From Mycobacterium colombiense (GTDB lineage Bacteria > Actinomycetota > Actinomycetes > Mycobacteriales > Mycobacteriaceae), in the NCBI RefSeq assembly GCF_001665835.1, contig NZ_LZSX01000013.1:1-64000 (forward strand): a stretch of 64,000 nt of DNA. The letters are read 5' to 3'. Under the pieces are notes generated by a model. The model was not told the DNA's origin. It saw only the letters and a list, made by a program, of their open reading frames with translations, and did no database searches. Positions 47,176 through 55,516 of this stretch are shown here, piece by piece (positions within the stretch are counted from its first letter, which is position 1; each line of letters begins with the position of its first letter). The position numbers were made by a program, and so were the translations under genes.

Positions 47176-49407
47176 TCAGCCGGCGCGCTCGCCGTTCGTC
47201 GTGCCGCGCGGCGCGTCCAACCGGTAGCGGATCAGCCGCGAGCTGTTGGCCACCACCGCCACCGACGACGCGTTGTGCAGGATCGCGGCCAGGACGGGGG
47301 ATAGGGCGCCCCCCGCGCCGATGATCAACCCGGCGGCGTTGACGGCGATGGACATGCTGTAGTTCTCCCGGATGACGTCGACCGCGCGGGCACCCAGGTC
47401 GCGCACGTCGAGCAGGCGGTGCAGGTCGTCGTTGGCCAGCGCCACGTCGGCGGTCTCGACTGCGACGTCGGTTCCGGCCAGGCCCATCGCGATCCCGATG
47501 TCGGCGGCGGCCAGCGCGGGCGCGTCGTTGATGCCGTCACCGACCATGCCGACGGTGTAGCCCTCGTCCTGCAGGTCGCGCACCGCCGCGAGCTTGTCCT
47601 CCGGCATCACCTCGGCGCGCCATTCGTCGATCCCGAGCTCGCCGGCCACCACCTCGGCGATGTCCGGGTGATCGCCGGTGAGCATGACGATGCGGCGAAT
47701 GCCGTTGGCGCGCAGCTTGTTCAGCACGTCGGCGGCCTCGGGGCGCACCTCGTCGCGCAGACTGATCAATCCGACCAGCTTGCCGTCGACGGCGAGCAGC
47801 AGCGGGGTCTCGGCCTGGCGGCGCAGCCGATCCACCCACTCCGACGCCTTCTTGGAGACCCGCACGTTTTCGGCGCGCAGCAGCCCGGGGCTGCCCAGCA
47901 GCAGGGTCCGGCCGTCGGCCCAGGTCCGCATGCCCAGGCCCACCAGGACCTCGCACTCCTCGTGCGGCGGGATGGTGATGTGGCGTTCCTCGGTGGACCG
48001 GATCACCGCCTCGGCCAGCGGGTGCCGAGAGTGGATCTCCGAGCTGGCCGCATACGCCAGCACCTGTTCGGGCTGCCAATCTTTGTGCAACGCAATGATA
48101 TTGGTGACCACCGGACGTCCGACGGTGAGCGTGCCGGTCTTGTCGAACACGATCGCGTCCACCCGGCCGGCCTGCTCGAGGTGCGAGCCGCCCTTGATCA
48201 GGATGCCGCGCCGCGCGCCGTTGCCGATCGCCGCGCTGATCGCGGTCGGGGTGGCCAGGCCCACCGCGCACGGGCAGGCGATCAGCAGCATGGTCATCGC
48301 GCGACGGACGTCACCGGTGACCGCCAGCGTGATGGCCGAGACGACGAACGAGGTGGGAACGAAACGGCGGGAGAAGTTTTCGCCGACGGTCTGGATCGGC
48401 GCCCGGTCGTGCTGGGCCTCCTCGACCCGGGTGATGATGCGGCCGATGGTGGTCTGGCTGCCGACGGCGCGGGCGCGCACCACCAGGCGTCCGCGCACCA
48501 CCACCGAACCGGCGTGCACGTGGGCGCCGACCACCACGCTGACCGGCAGGTTCTCCCCGGTGATCGCGGACTGGTTGACGATCGCCTCGCCGTCGACCAC
48601 CTCGCCGTCGACCGGGATGGCGACGTGGTCGTGGACCACCACCTCGTCGCCGATCTGCACGGTGTCGATCGGCACCTGGACCTCGGTTCCCGCCTCGGGT
48701 CCGTCGGTCAGCCGGATCCAGGCCGTGTCCTGGCTGCCGCGCAGCAGTTCGGAGATGGCGCGGCGGGTCCGGCGCAGCGTCAGATCCTGAAGATACTCAC
48801 CGATATTGAGCAACCACAGCACGGTGAGCGCGACGACGTTCTCGCGCAGCACCAGGCTCGCCACCGTCGCCGCCGAGACCAGCGCGTCGGTGCCGGCCTT
48901 GCCGGAACGCAACGAGCGCAGCGCCCCGCGCAGGAACGGATAGCCGGTGAACACGGTGACGCCGGTGGCGAACAGCCGGCCGCTGGTTCCCAGCAGCGGG
49001 GGCCGCGCGAAGACGTAGCGGCGCACCCCGAGCAGGGCCAGCGCGGCGCCGCCGATGACCATGCGCAGCACGTCGGCGTTGCGGATCTCCGAGGAGTGCG
49101 GCGCGCGGGCCGGGATCAGCTCGCCGGCGACGTGGGCCGCCTCGCCGATGGCGGCCAGCACCGCGGAGCGGTCGCAGCGACGCGGCGAGTACCAGACGAC
49201 GACCGAACCGGTTCGGGGGTAGGCGTGCACCACGCGCACGCCCTCGCACTTGGCGACGGCCTCTTCGACCGCGACCGCGCGCCGGGAGTTGGCGCGCACC
49301 CAGTCGACGGCGACCCGCATGCGCCCGGCCGCATCCGAAATGACTTGTAGCGCAGGGTCTTCGGTTCGCGCCTCGTCTGCGATGTCGGGGACTAGGGCGA
49401 GGTCCAT
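47176..49407 (-). CDS. ctpC: P1B-type metal ATPase CtpC
   Basis: 743 residues from the ATG at 49407; the frame to 49554 overlaps pacL1 and is rejected. An N-terminal HMA-like domain (CEGVRVVHAYPRTGSVVVWY), then eight membrane helices, A-domain SAITGENLPV, metal site LLIACPCAVGL, P-domain DKTGTLT and GDGINDAPALAAADIG. M. tuberculosis CtpC exports zinc (manganese has also been proposed) and works on platforms built by PacL1, encoded just upstream here too. Confidence 0.95.
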   Translation of the reverse strand: MDLALVPDIADEARTEDPALQVISDAAGRMRVAVDWVRANSRRAVAVEEAVAKCEGVRVVHAYPRTGSVVVWYSPRRCDRSAVLAAIGEAAHVAGELIPARAPHSSEIRNADVLRMVIGGAALALLGVRRYVFARPPLLGTSGRLFATGVTVFTGYPFLRGALRSLRSGKAGTDALVSAATVASLVLRENVVALTVLWLLNIGEYLQDLTLRRTRRAISELLRGSQDTAWIRLTDGPEAGTEVQVPIDTVQIGDEVVVHDHVAIPVDGEVVDGEAIVNQSAITGENLPVSVVVGAHVHAGSVVVRGRLVVRARAVGSQTTIGRIITRVEEAQHDRAPIQTVGENFSRRFVPTSFVVSAITLAVTGDVRRAMTMLLIACPCAVGLATPTAISAAIGNGARRGILIKGGSHLEQAGRVDAIVFDKTGTLTVGRPVVTNIIALHKDWQPEQVLAYAASSEIHSRHPLAEAVIRSTEERHITIPPHEECEVLVGLGMRTWADGRTLLLGSPGLLRAENVRVSKKASEWVDRLRRQAETPLLLAVDGKLVGLISLRDEVRPEAADVLNKLRANGIRRIVMLTGDHPDIAEVVAGELGIDEWRAEVMPEDKLAAVRDLQDEGYTVGMVGDGINDAPALAAADIGIAMGLAGTDVAVETADVALANDDLHRLLDVRDLGARAVDVIRENYSMSIAVNAAGLIIGAGGALSPVLAAILHNASSVAVVANSSRLIRYRLDAPRGTTNGERAG

Positions 49408-49417
49408 ATCGCTGCGA

Positions 49418-49699
49418 TCAGTGCTCGTGGTCGTGGGTGTCGGCGATCGAGGGGGTGGGCGCCTCCTCGCCGATGCGCTCGCGGGCCTCGGCCATGACAT
49501 CGGCGAGCTTGAGGCGCGCCGACTCGGCGGCCTCCTCGGCCTTGCGGGTGCCACGCAGTCCGAGCTCGGCGCCCTTGACCGCGGTCTCGTGCAGCGGCGC
49601 CTTGGCCGCGGCCTTGCGCACCACCTCGTAGGCGGTCACGCCGACCAACCCGGTGACCACCGTGCCTGCCGCCTTCGCCAGGAGCCCGTACACCGCCAT
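49418..49699 (-). CDS. pacL1: PacL1-like DUF1490 membrane chaperone of CtpC
   Basis: 93 residues. One N-terminal membrane helix (LLAKAAGTVVTGLVGVTAYE), then a charged helix RKAEEAAESARLKLADVM and a C-terminal THDHEH metal-binding motif. This is the PacL family (DUF1490) shown in M. tuberculosis to bind zinc and stabilise CtpC patches in the membrane. It precedes ctpC by 10 bp in the same direction, so it is the first gene of the efflux operon. Confidence 0.9.
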   Translation of the reverse strand: MAVYGLLAKAAGTVVTGLVGVTAYEVVRKAAAKAPLHETAVKGAELGLRGTRKAEEAAESARLKLADVMAEARERIGEEAPTPSIADTHDHEH

Positions 49700-49753
49700 T
49701 GCCGCAACCTTCCTATCGTCTCAGCGTTAAGTCCATGCTTGCACGACGTTAAC

Positions 49754-49784
49754 ATCGCAATATAGCGATATCAATATGTATCGC
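49754..49784. promoter_or_regulatory. Three alternating half-sites upstream of pacL1-ctpC
   Basis: ATCGC-N6-GCGATA-N8-TATCGC: the middle half-site pairs with both neighbours as inverted repeats. The block is AT-rich, 55-85 bp upstream of the pacL1 ATG, in a place where a metal-responsive ArsR/SmtB or MerR repressor would bind. The regulator is unknown. Confidence 0.5.
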
Positions 49785-49812
49785 GACGTGGCTTGCGCCG
49801 GCCCGCGGTCCC

Positions 49813-50541
49813 TTACAGCACCCTGGTGACTTTTTCGGTTGCGATGCGGCGCTCTTGCCCGGCAGGGTCGGCGTTGGCCACCTGCACCAGCGAGCCGCCG
49901 ACGGCCATGATCGCCAGCAGCCCGTCCACCAATTCGGCGGGTCGCGACCACGACGCGCCGGACAACACCCGGTCGCCCGACGTCAATCCCCTTGCGGCCG
50001 CGGAGCTTTGGCAATCAGCCAGCACCGCGTCGACCGATCGCCCGTCCAGCGCCGGCCCCGGGTTCGGTTCGGGCACGATCTGATCGCCGTGCACCCGCAC
50101 CGCGGTCGCGTAGTCCGTCACGCCGATCGGCAGGTCGGGTGCGGGGCGGCCGAACGGATCCAGCGACAGCACGGCCACCTCACCCCCCGATGCCGCCGTG
50201 CTTACGGCGTCGTCGGCCTCGTCCAGGCGCTGCGCCGTGCACAGCGCGAGGTCGGCCGGGCCGGCCAGCACCGCCTCGGCGCCGATCCACCACACCCCGA
50301 ACAGCACGGCCGCCGTCTGCCAGTGCGCGGGCAACAGGATCGCCACCCGGCTGGCAGGTCCGGCGCCCAGCTCGTCGCGTAGCAGGTTGCCCGTCTTGGC
50401 GGCCCAGTTGGCCAGTGTCACACCGGACAGCTCGATGCGCTCGCCGGTGGCGTCGTCGTAGTAGGTGATGCGCGGGCCGACCGGATCGGCCCGCAACATG
50501 GGATCGAGGATGGCCCCGCTCAGCGTGATCAGTTGATGCAC
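49813..50541 (-). CDS. TIGR03089 protein (Rv3268-like)
   Basis: 242 residues. It resembles the N-terminal part of AMP-binding enzymes: RITYYDDATGERIELSGVTLANWAAKTGNLL, GPASRVAILLPAHWQTAAVLFGVW, and the end SGASWSRPAELVDGLLAIMAVGGSLV. It lacks the ATP-binding P-loop and C-terminal domain of an active ligase, so catalysis is unlikely. It overlaps lcp1 by 13 bp, which is upstream on the same strand. Function is unknown. Confidence 0.82.
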   Translation of the reverse strand: MHQLITLSGAILDPMLRADPVGPRITYYDDATGERIELSGVTLANWAAKTGNLLRDELGAGPASRVAILLPAHWQTAAVLFGVWWIGAEAVLAGPADLALCTAQRLDEADDAVSTAASGGEVAVLSLDPFGRPAPDLPIGVTDYATAVRVHGDQIVPEPNPGPALDGRSVDAVLADCQSSAAARGLTSGDRVLSGASWSRPAELVDGLLAIMAVGGSLVQVANADPAGQERRIATEKVTRVL

Positions 50542-52001
50542 TCTGGCTTGTCGGAGCCGGCAGTCAGGATCGGCGAGGGCGCGGGGACCTTGGGGTCGGC
50601 CGCCACCGCGCCGGCGGTGGACACCTTGGCGGGCATGATCTCCGCGCCGCCGGACAAGCCCGAGCCCGGACCGCTGTAGTCATTGGCCAGCACCACCCGC
50701 ACCGCACCCGGGGCCAGCGTGGTGTCGGCGACCACCGGCAACCCACCCAATTCCTTGGAGACCTCCTTGGCCCCCAGGTCGTCGCTCTTGGCGGCGCGCA
50801 CCTGGCTGGCCTTGACGTGCCCGCTCTCGTTGTTGCCGACTGTGCCCGTGGCAAAACCCTTGGAGCTCAACACGTCTGACACGGCCGAGGCCAGGCCGTT
50901 GATGTCGGTGTCGTTGACCACGCTGGCGGTGGTCTTCGCCGGGGTGTAGGCGATCTCCTCGGTCTTGCCCTGTTCCTGGTCGTGCAGCAGGCCACCGACC
51001 CAATCGGCGACTTGATGCGGGTCCAGCCGCACCACACTCTGCATGCCGTCGTCGCTCCAGCCGGCGCCGTCGAGCACCGGGATGGTGGCGAAGGCGACGT
51101 TGCCGCCGGCCAGCTTCTGCATCTGCTGCACGAAATCCATGACGTCCCAGCCCGCGGAGATCACCACGGAGCGCTGGACGGCGGCCTCCAGCCGCCTCAC
51201 CGTGGTGGGGCTGGACAGCGTCTGGCCGGAGATCACCCGGTGGGCCAGCGAGGCCATCACCACCTGCTGGCGCACCACCCGGTCCAGGTCGCCGCGCGGC
51301 AGGTCGTGGCGCTGACGCACGAAGCTGAGGGCCTCGGGGCCGCTGAGTCGTTGTTGGCCGGCCGGGAAGTCGGCGCCCGAAAGCGGTTCGAACACCGGCT
51401 CCTTGAGGCAGACGTCGACGCCGCCGAGGGCGTCGGTGATCAGCGAGAAGCCGAGCAGGCCGATCTCGGCGTAGTGGTCGACGGTGACACCGGTGAGGTC
51501 GGCGACGGTCTTGATCAGCGCCTCGCGGCCCGCCTCGGTGCCCTGGGCCGCCGCCTCGGTGGCGGAGGCGCCTGCCTTGACCAGGGCCGTGCGCTTGGCC
51601 TCCCGGGTCTGGCCGTAGACCCCGTTGATCTTGGTCTTGCCCAGGCCCGGGGCGGCGACGTAGGAGTCGCGCGGGATCGAGATCGCGGTGGCCGACTTCC
51701 CGTTGTTGGGGATACGGATCAGGATGATGGTGTCGGTGTTGGTGGCTTCCTCGTCGCCGGCCTTCAGCGCCTCCAGTTCCTCCTGCGACAACGGGTTGCC
51801 GTGCGCGTCGGTGCGGCTGTCCAGCCCGACCAGCAGGATGTCGATCGCACCGTCGTCGCCGCCCTTGCCCAGCGAGGGCGCGGACATGTGAAAGATGCCG
51901 TCTTCGAAAGACCGGACATTGGTCCACGCGATCCCGGTGCCGAGGACGACCGCGAGCGTCAGCGCGGTGGCAATCACACGAACCACACGTTGCACAGGCA
52001 T
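50529..52001 (-). CDS. lcp1: LytR-CpsA-Psr phosphotransferase Lcp1
   Basis: 490 residues. One N-terminal membrane anchor (VIATALTLAVVLGTGIAW, 8-25), an extracytoplasmic LCP domain with DILLVGLDSRTD, TDTIILIRIP, SIPRDSYV (polyprenyl-phosphate site), KINGVYG and FVRQRHDLPRGDLDRVVRQQ, and a LytR_C domain after residue 345. Lcp1 (Rv3267) joins arabinogalactan to peptidoglycan in M. tuberculosis. It is divergent from rmlD-wbbL, which make the rhamnose linker of the same polymer. Confidence 0.92.
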   Translation of the reverse strand: MPVQRVVRVIATALTLAVVLGTGIAWTNVRSFEDGIFHMSAPSLGKGGDDGAIDILLVGLDSRTDAHGNPLSQEELEALKAGDEEATNTDTIILIRIPNNGKSATAISIPRDSYVAAPGLGKTKINGVYGQTREAKRTALVKAGASATEAAAQGTEAGREALIKTVADLTGVTVDHYAEIGLLGFSLITDALGGVDVCLKEPVFEPLSGADFPAGQQRLSGPEALSFVRQRHDLPRGDLDRVVRQQVVMASLAHRVISGQTLSSPTTVRRLEAAVQRSVVISAGWDVMDFVQQMQKLAGGNVAFATIPVLDGAGWSDDGMQSVVRLDPHQVADWVGGLLHDQEQGKTEEIAYTPAKTTASVVNDTDINGLASAVSDVLSSKGFATGTVGNNESGHVKASQVRAAKSDDLGAKEVSKELGGLPVVADTTLAPGAVRVVLANDYSGPGSGLSGGAEIMPAKVSTAGAVAADPKVPAPSPILTAGSDKPECIN

Positions 52002-52099
52002 CCCACTACATTACTTCCGGCACAGGAGCTTCACGGGTAGCGAAGCCCCGCGCGCCCCGGGCTTGGCCGCGCGTTTTCGGGCCATGCCAAACTCGAACC

Positions 52100-53005
52100 A
52101 TGTCAGGCAGGATCGTGATCGCCGGCGCCGGTGGGCAGCTGGGCGGCTATTTGACCTCGCTAACAGCAAGTCAGGGCCGCGACGCCCTGGCGCTCACGTC
52201 GTCGCAGTGGGACATCACCGACCCCGCGGCCGCCGAGCGGATCGTGCGGCCCGGCGACGTGGTGATCAACTGCGCGGCCTACACCAACGTCGACGGCGCC
52301 GAGAGCGACGAGGCCGGCGCGTTCGCGGTCAACGAGACCGGGCCCGGGCACATCGCCCGCGCCTGCGCGCAGGCCGGTGCCCAGCTGGTCCACGTCTCCA
52401 CCGACTACGTGTTCAACGGGGACTTCGGTGGCGCGGCACCCAGGCCGTACGAGCCCACCGATCAAACCGCGCCGCAGGGTGTGTACGCCCGCAGCAAGGT
52501 CGCGGGGGAGCGGGCCGTGCTCGCGGCGCTGCCGGAGGCGGTGGTGGTCCGCACCGCCTGGGTCTACACCGGCGGCACCGGCAAGGACTTCGTCGCGGTC
52601 ATGCGCCGGCTGGCCGCCGGGGACGGTCCGGTGGACGTGGTGGACGACCAGACCGGCTCCCCGACCTACGTCGGCGACCTGGCCGCCGCGCTGCTGCAGA
52701 TCGTCGACGACCGCGTGCCCGGTCCGATCCTGCACGCCGCCAACGAGGGCGCCTGCTCGCGGTTCGAACAGGCCCGCGCCGTCTTCGAAGAGGTCGGCGC
52801 CGATCCGGAGCGGGTGCGACCGGTCACCACCGACCACTTTCCCCGCCCCGCGCCCCGGCCGGCCTACTCCGCGCTGTCCAGCGGCCAGTCCGTGGCGGCG
52901 GGGATGCGGCCGCTGAGGCCTTGGCGGCCTGCGCTTGACGCGGCGCTGGCCGCCGCCGATGGCGCTGTTGCGGCCGATCGACCGTTACCCTCTACGCGTG
53001 ACTGA
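52100..53005 (+). CDS. rmlD: dTDP-4-dehydrorhamnose reductase RmlD
   Basis: 301 residues. SDR fold: IVIAGAGGQLGGYL (NADPH loop), STDYVFNGDFGG, the active-site YARSKVAGE (YxxxK), and WVYTGGTGKDFV. It makes dTDP-L-rhamnose, the linker sugar of arabinogalactan. The last bases overlap the wbbL GTG by eight bases. Confidence 0.93.
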   Translation: MSGRIVIAGAGGQLGGYLTSLTASQGRDALALTSSQWDITDPAAAERIVRPGDVVINCAAYTNVDGAESDEAGAFAVNETGPGHIARACAQAGAQLVHVSTDYVFNGDFGGAAPRPYEPTDQTAPQGVYARSKVAGERAVLAALPEAVVVRTAWVYTGGTGKDFVAVMRRLAAGDGPVDVVDDQTGSPTYVGDLAAALLQIVDDRVPGPILHAANEGACSRFEQARAVFEEVGADPERVRPVTTDHFPRPAPRPAYSALSSGQSVAAGMRPLRPWRPALDAALAAADGAVAADRPLPSTRD

Positions 53006-53888
53006 CGTCCTGCCGGTCGTGACGGTGACCTACTCACCGGGCCCGCACCTGGAGCGCTTCCTGGCCTCGCTGTCGCTAGCCACCGAGCGAGAGGTGTGCG
53101 TGCTGCTGGCCGACAACGGCTCCACCGACGGCACCCCCGAGGCCGCCGTCGAGCGCTATCCCAACGTGCGGCTGTTCCACACCGGAGCCAACCTGGGCTA
53201 CGGGACCGCGGTGAATCGCGCCATCGCACAGCTGGACCGCGACGACGACTGGGTCATCGTCGCGAACCCGGACGTGCAGTGGGGCCCGGGCAGCATCGAC
53301 GAACTGCTGGACGCCGCCTCGCGCTGGCCGCGTGCCGGCGCGCTGGGCCCGCTGGTCCGCGATCCCGACGGTTCGGTGTATCCGTCGGCGCGGCACCTGC
53401 CCAGCCTGATCCGCGGCGGCATGCACGCGGTCGTCGGGCCGTTCTGGAAGCGCAACCCGTGGTCGGCGGCGTACCGCCAGGAGCGGCTGGAACCCAGCGA
53501 GCGGCCGGTGGGCTGGCTGTCGGGGTCGTGCCTGCTGGTGCGCCGCTCGGCGTTCGGCCAGATCGGCGGGTTCGACGAGCGCTACTTCATGTACATGGAA
53601 GACGTCGACCTCGGCGACCGGCTCGGCAAGGCCGGGTGGCTGTCCGTCTACGTCCCGTCGGCGGAGGTGCTGCACCACAAGGGCCACTCCACCGGCGGGG
53701 ATCCGGCCAACCATCTGGCCGCCCACCACAAGAGCACATATATGTTTCTGGCCGATCGGCATTCCGGTTGGTTGCGCGCGCCGCTGCGCTGGACCCTGCG
53801 CGCCTCGCTGGCGGTGCGGTCCCGCCTGATGGTGCGCAGCGCGCTGCGCGCCTCCGGACGGCGGAAACTGGTAGAAGGGCGACACTGA
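52998..53888 (+). CDS. wbbL: Rhamnosyltransferase WbbL (decaprenyl-P-P-GlcNAc acceptor)
   Basis: 296 residues from the GTG at 52998; a longer frame from 52935 lies inside rmlD. GT2 fold: VVTVTYSPGPHLERFL, LLADNGSTDGTPEA, IVANPDVQWGPGS, GWLSGSCLLVRRSAF and FMYMEDVDLGDRLG (acidic catalytic and metal residues). It adds rhamnose to GlcNAc-PP-decaprenol, committing the lipid to arabinogalactan. Upstream rmlD supplies the donor. Confidence 0.93.
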   Translation: MTDVLPVVTVTYSPGPHLERFLASLSLATEREVCVLLADNGSTDGTPEAAVERYPNVRLFHTGANLGYGTAVNRAIAQLDRDDDWVIVANPDVQWGPGSIDELLDAASRWPRAGALGPLVRDPDGSVYPSARHLPSLIRGGMHAVVGPFWKRNPWSAAYRQERLEPSERPVGWLSGSCLLVRRSAFGQIGGFDERYFMYMEDVDLGDRLGKAGWLSVYVPSAEVLHHKGHSTGGDPANHLAAHHKSTYMFLADRHSGWLRAPLRWTLRASLAVRSRLMVRSALRASGRRKLVEGRH

Positions 53889-53889
53889 G

Positions 53890-54969
53890 GTGGCAACTCC
53901 ACAAGTAGATGTGGTGATCCTGGTCGGCGGCAAGGGCACCCGGCTGCGGCCGCTGACCCTGTCGGCGCCCAAGCCCATGCTGCCCACCGCGGGGCTACCG
54001 TTCCTCACGCATCTGCTGTCGCGCGTCGCCGCGGCCGGCATTGAGCACGTCATCCTCAGCACGTCGTATCAGGCCGCGGTGTTCGAGGCGGAGTTCGGCG
54101 ACGGCTCCAAGCTGGGCCTGCAGATCGACTACGTCACCGAGGAGCACCCGCTGGGCACCGGCGGCGGTATCGCCAACGTCGCCGGGCACCTGCGGCACGA
54201 CACCGTGATGGTGTTCAACGGCGACGTGCTCTCCGGGGCCGACCTGGGCCAGATGCTCGACTTCCACTCCGCCCAGCAGTCCGACGTCACCCTGCACCTG
54301 GTGCGGGTGGGCGACCCGCGGGCGTACGGCTGTGTGACCACCGACGACAACGGCCGCGTCACCGCATTCGTGGAGAAGACGCAGGACCCGCCGACCGACC
54401 AGATCAACGCCGGCACCTACGTCTTCTCGCGCGAGATCGTCGACCGGATTCCGCGCGGCCGGGAGGTCTCGGTGGAGCGTGAGGTGTTCCCCGCGCTGCT
54501 GTCCGACGCCGGCGTGAAGGTGTGCGGCTACGTCGACGCCAGCTACTGGCGCGACATGGGCACGCCCGAGGACTTCGTCCGCGGCTCGGCGGATCTGGTG
54601 CGCGGCATCGCCCCGTCGCCCGCGCTGCGCGGCCACCGCGGCGAGAAGTTGGTGCACGACGGCGCCGCGGTGTCGCCGGGCGCGGTGCTGATCGGCGGCA
54701 CGGTGGTCGGGCGCGGCGCCGAGATCGGCCCGGGCGTCCGGCTGGACGGCGCGGTGATCTTCGACGGCGTCAAGGTCGAGGCCGGCAGCGTGATCGAGCG
54801 CTCGATCATCGGCTTCGGCGTGCGCATCGGCCCGCGGGCGCTGATCCGCGACGGCGTGATCGGCGACGGCGCCGACATCGGGGCGCGCTGCGAGTTGTTG
54901 CGCGGCGCCCGGGTATGGCCCGGTGTGTCGATTCCCGACGGCGGCATCCGCTACTCGTCCGACGTCTAG
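53890..54969 (+). CDS. manB: Mannose-1-phosphate guanylyltransferase (Rv3264c-like)
   Basis: 359 residues. N-terminal nucleotidyltransferase: ILVGGKGTRLRPLTLSAPKPMLP, GTGGGIANV and FNGDVLSG. A C-terminal left-handed beta-helix has hexapeptide repeats from about 245 (GAVLIGGTVVGRGAEIGPG). It forms GDP-mannose for mannolipids and lipoarabinomannan. Literature uses the name manB for both this gene and the phosphomannomutase gene at 61.5 kb. GTG start, one base after wbbL. Confidence 0.9.
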   Translation: MATPQVDVVILVGGKGTRLRPLTLSAPKPMLPTAGLPFLTHLLSRVAAAGIEHVILSTSYQAAVFEAEFGDGSKLGLQIDYVTEEHPLGTGGGIANVAGHLRHDTVMVFNGDVLSGADLGQMLDFHSAQQSDVTLHLVRVGDPRAYGCVTTDDNGRVTAFVEKTQDPPTDQINAGTYVFSREIVDRIPRGREVSVEREVFPALLSDAGVKVCGYVDASYWRDMGTPEDFVRGSADLVRGIAPSPALRGHRGEKLVHDGAAVSPGAVLIGGTVVGRGAEIGPGVRLDGAVIFDGVKVEAGSVIERSIIGFGVRIGPRALIRDGVIGDGADIGARCELLRGARVWPGVSIPDGGIRYSSDV

Positions 54970-54979
54970 GTGTACTGGG

Positions 54980-55516
54980 TTAGGCGCGCGTGGCCTGGGC
55001 GACCAGATAGGCCAGCGCGTGATCCGTCCCCTCCGGCAGGGCGTCGGCGGGCCACCATCGCAGGTCCTCCGACTCGTCGCTGATCGCGATCTGCGCGCCG
55101 GCCGGCGCGTGCGCGACGAACTGCAGATCCAGATGGCGGGTCGGCACGCCCAGCGAGCAGGTCACCGGATGCACGTGCACCGCGGCCAGTCGGGGCTCGA
55201 TGCGCAGCCCGTCGATCCCGGACTCCTCGGTGGCCTCGCGCAGCGCCGCCGCGAGGACGTCGGCGTCGTCATCATCGCAATGGCCGCCCAGCTGCACCCA
55301 CCGGCCCAGGCGGCGATGTAGGGTCAGCAGCACCTGCCTGCCGGCGTGGTCGAGCACCAGCGCCGACGCGGTGACGTGGCCGGGCACGCACTCGCGCAGG
55401 CATGCGTCGGCGCGGGCGTGCACGAAGGCCAGCACGGCGTGCCGCAACGAATCCTGGGCCGGGTCGGGGGGCTCCCAGTCCGACAGCACGGCGATCGCCG
55501 ATTCCCGAACGCTCAT
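54980..55516 (-). CDS. NUDIX hydrolase
   Basis: 178 residues from the ATG at 55516. The NUDIX box is GHCDDDDADVLAAALREATEESG, with the metal-binding REATEE glutamates intact and one extra residue ahead of them. VLDHAGRQVLLTLHRRLGRWVQLGG leads into it. The substrate is unknown (nucleoside diphosphate linked to X). Its ATG overlaps the mamA stop (ATGA), so it is the downstream member of a coupled pair. Confidence 0.88.
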   Translation of the reverse strand: MSVRESAIAVLSDWEPPDPAQDSLRHAVLAFVHARADACLRECVPGHVTASALVLDHAGRQVLLTLHRRLGRWVQLGGHCDDDDADVLAAALREATEESGIDGLRIEPRLAAVHVHPVTCSLGVPTRHLDLQFVAHAPAGAQIAISDESEDLRWWPADALPEGTDHALAYLVAQATRA

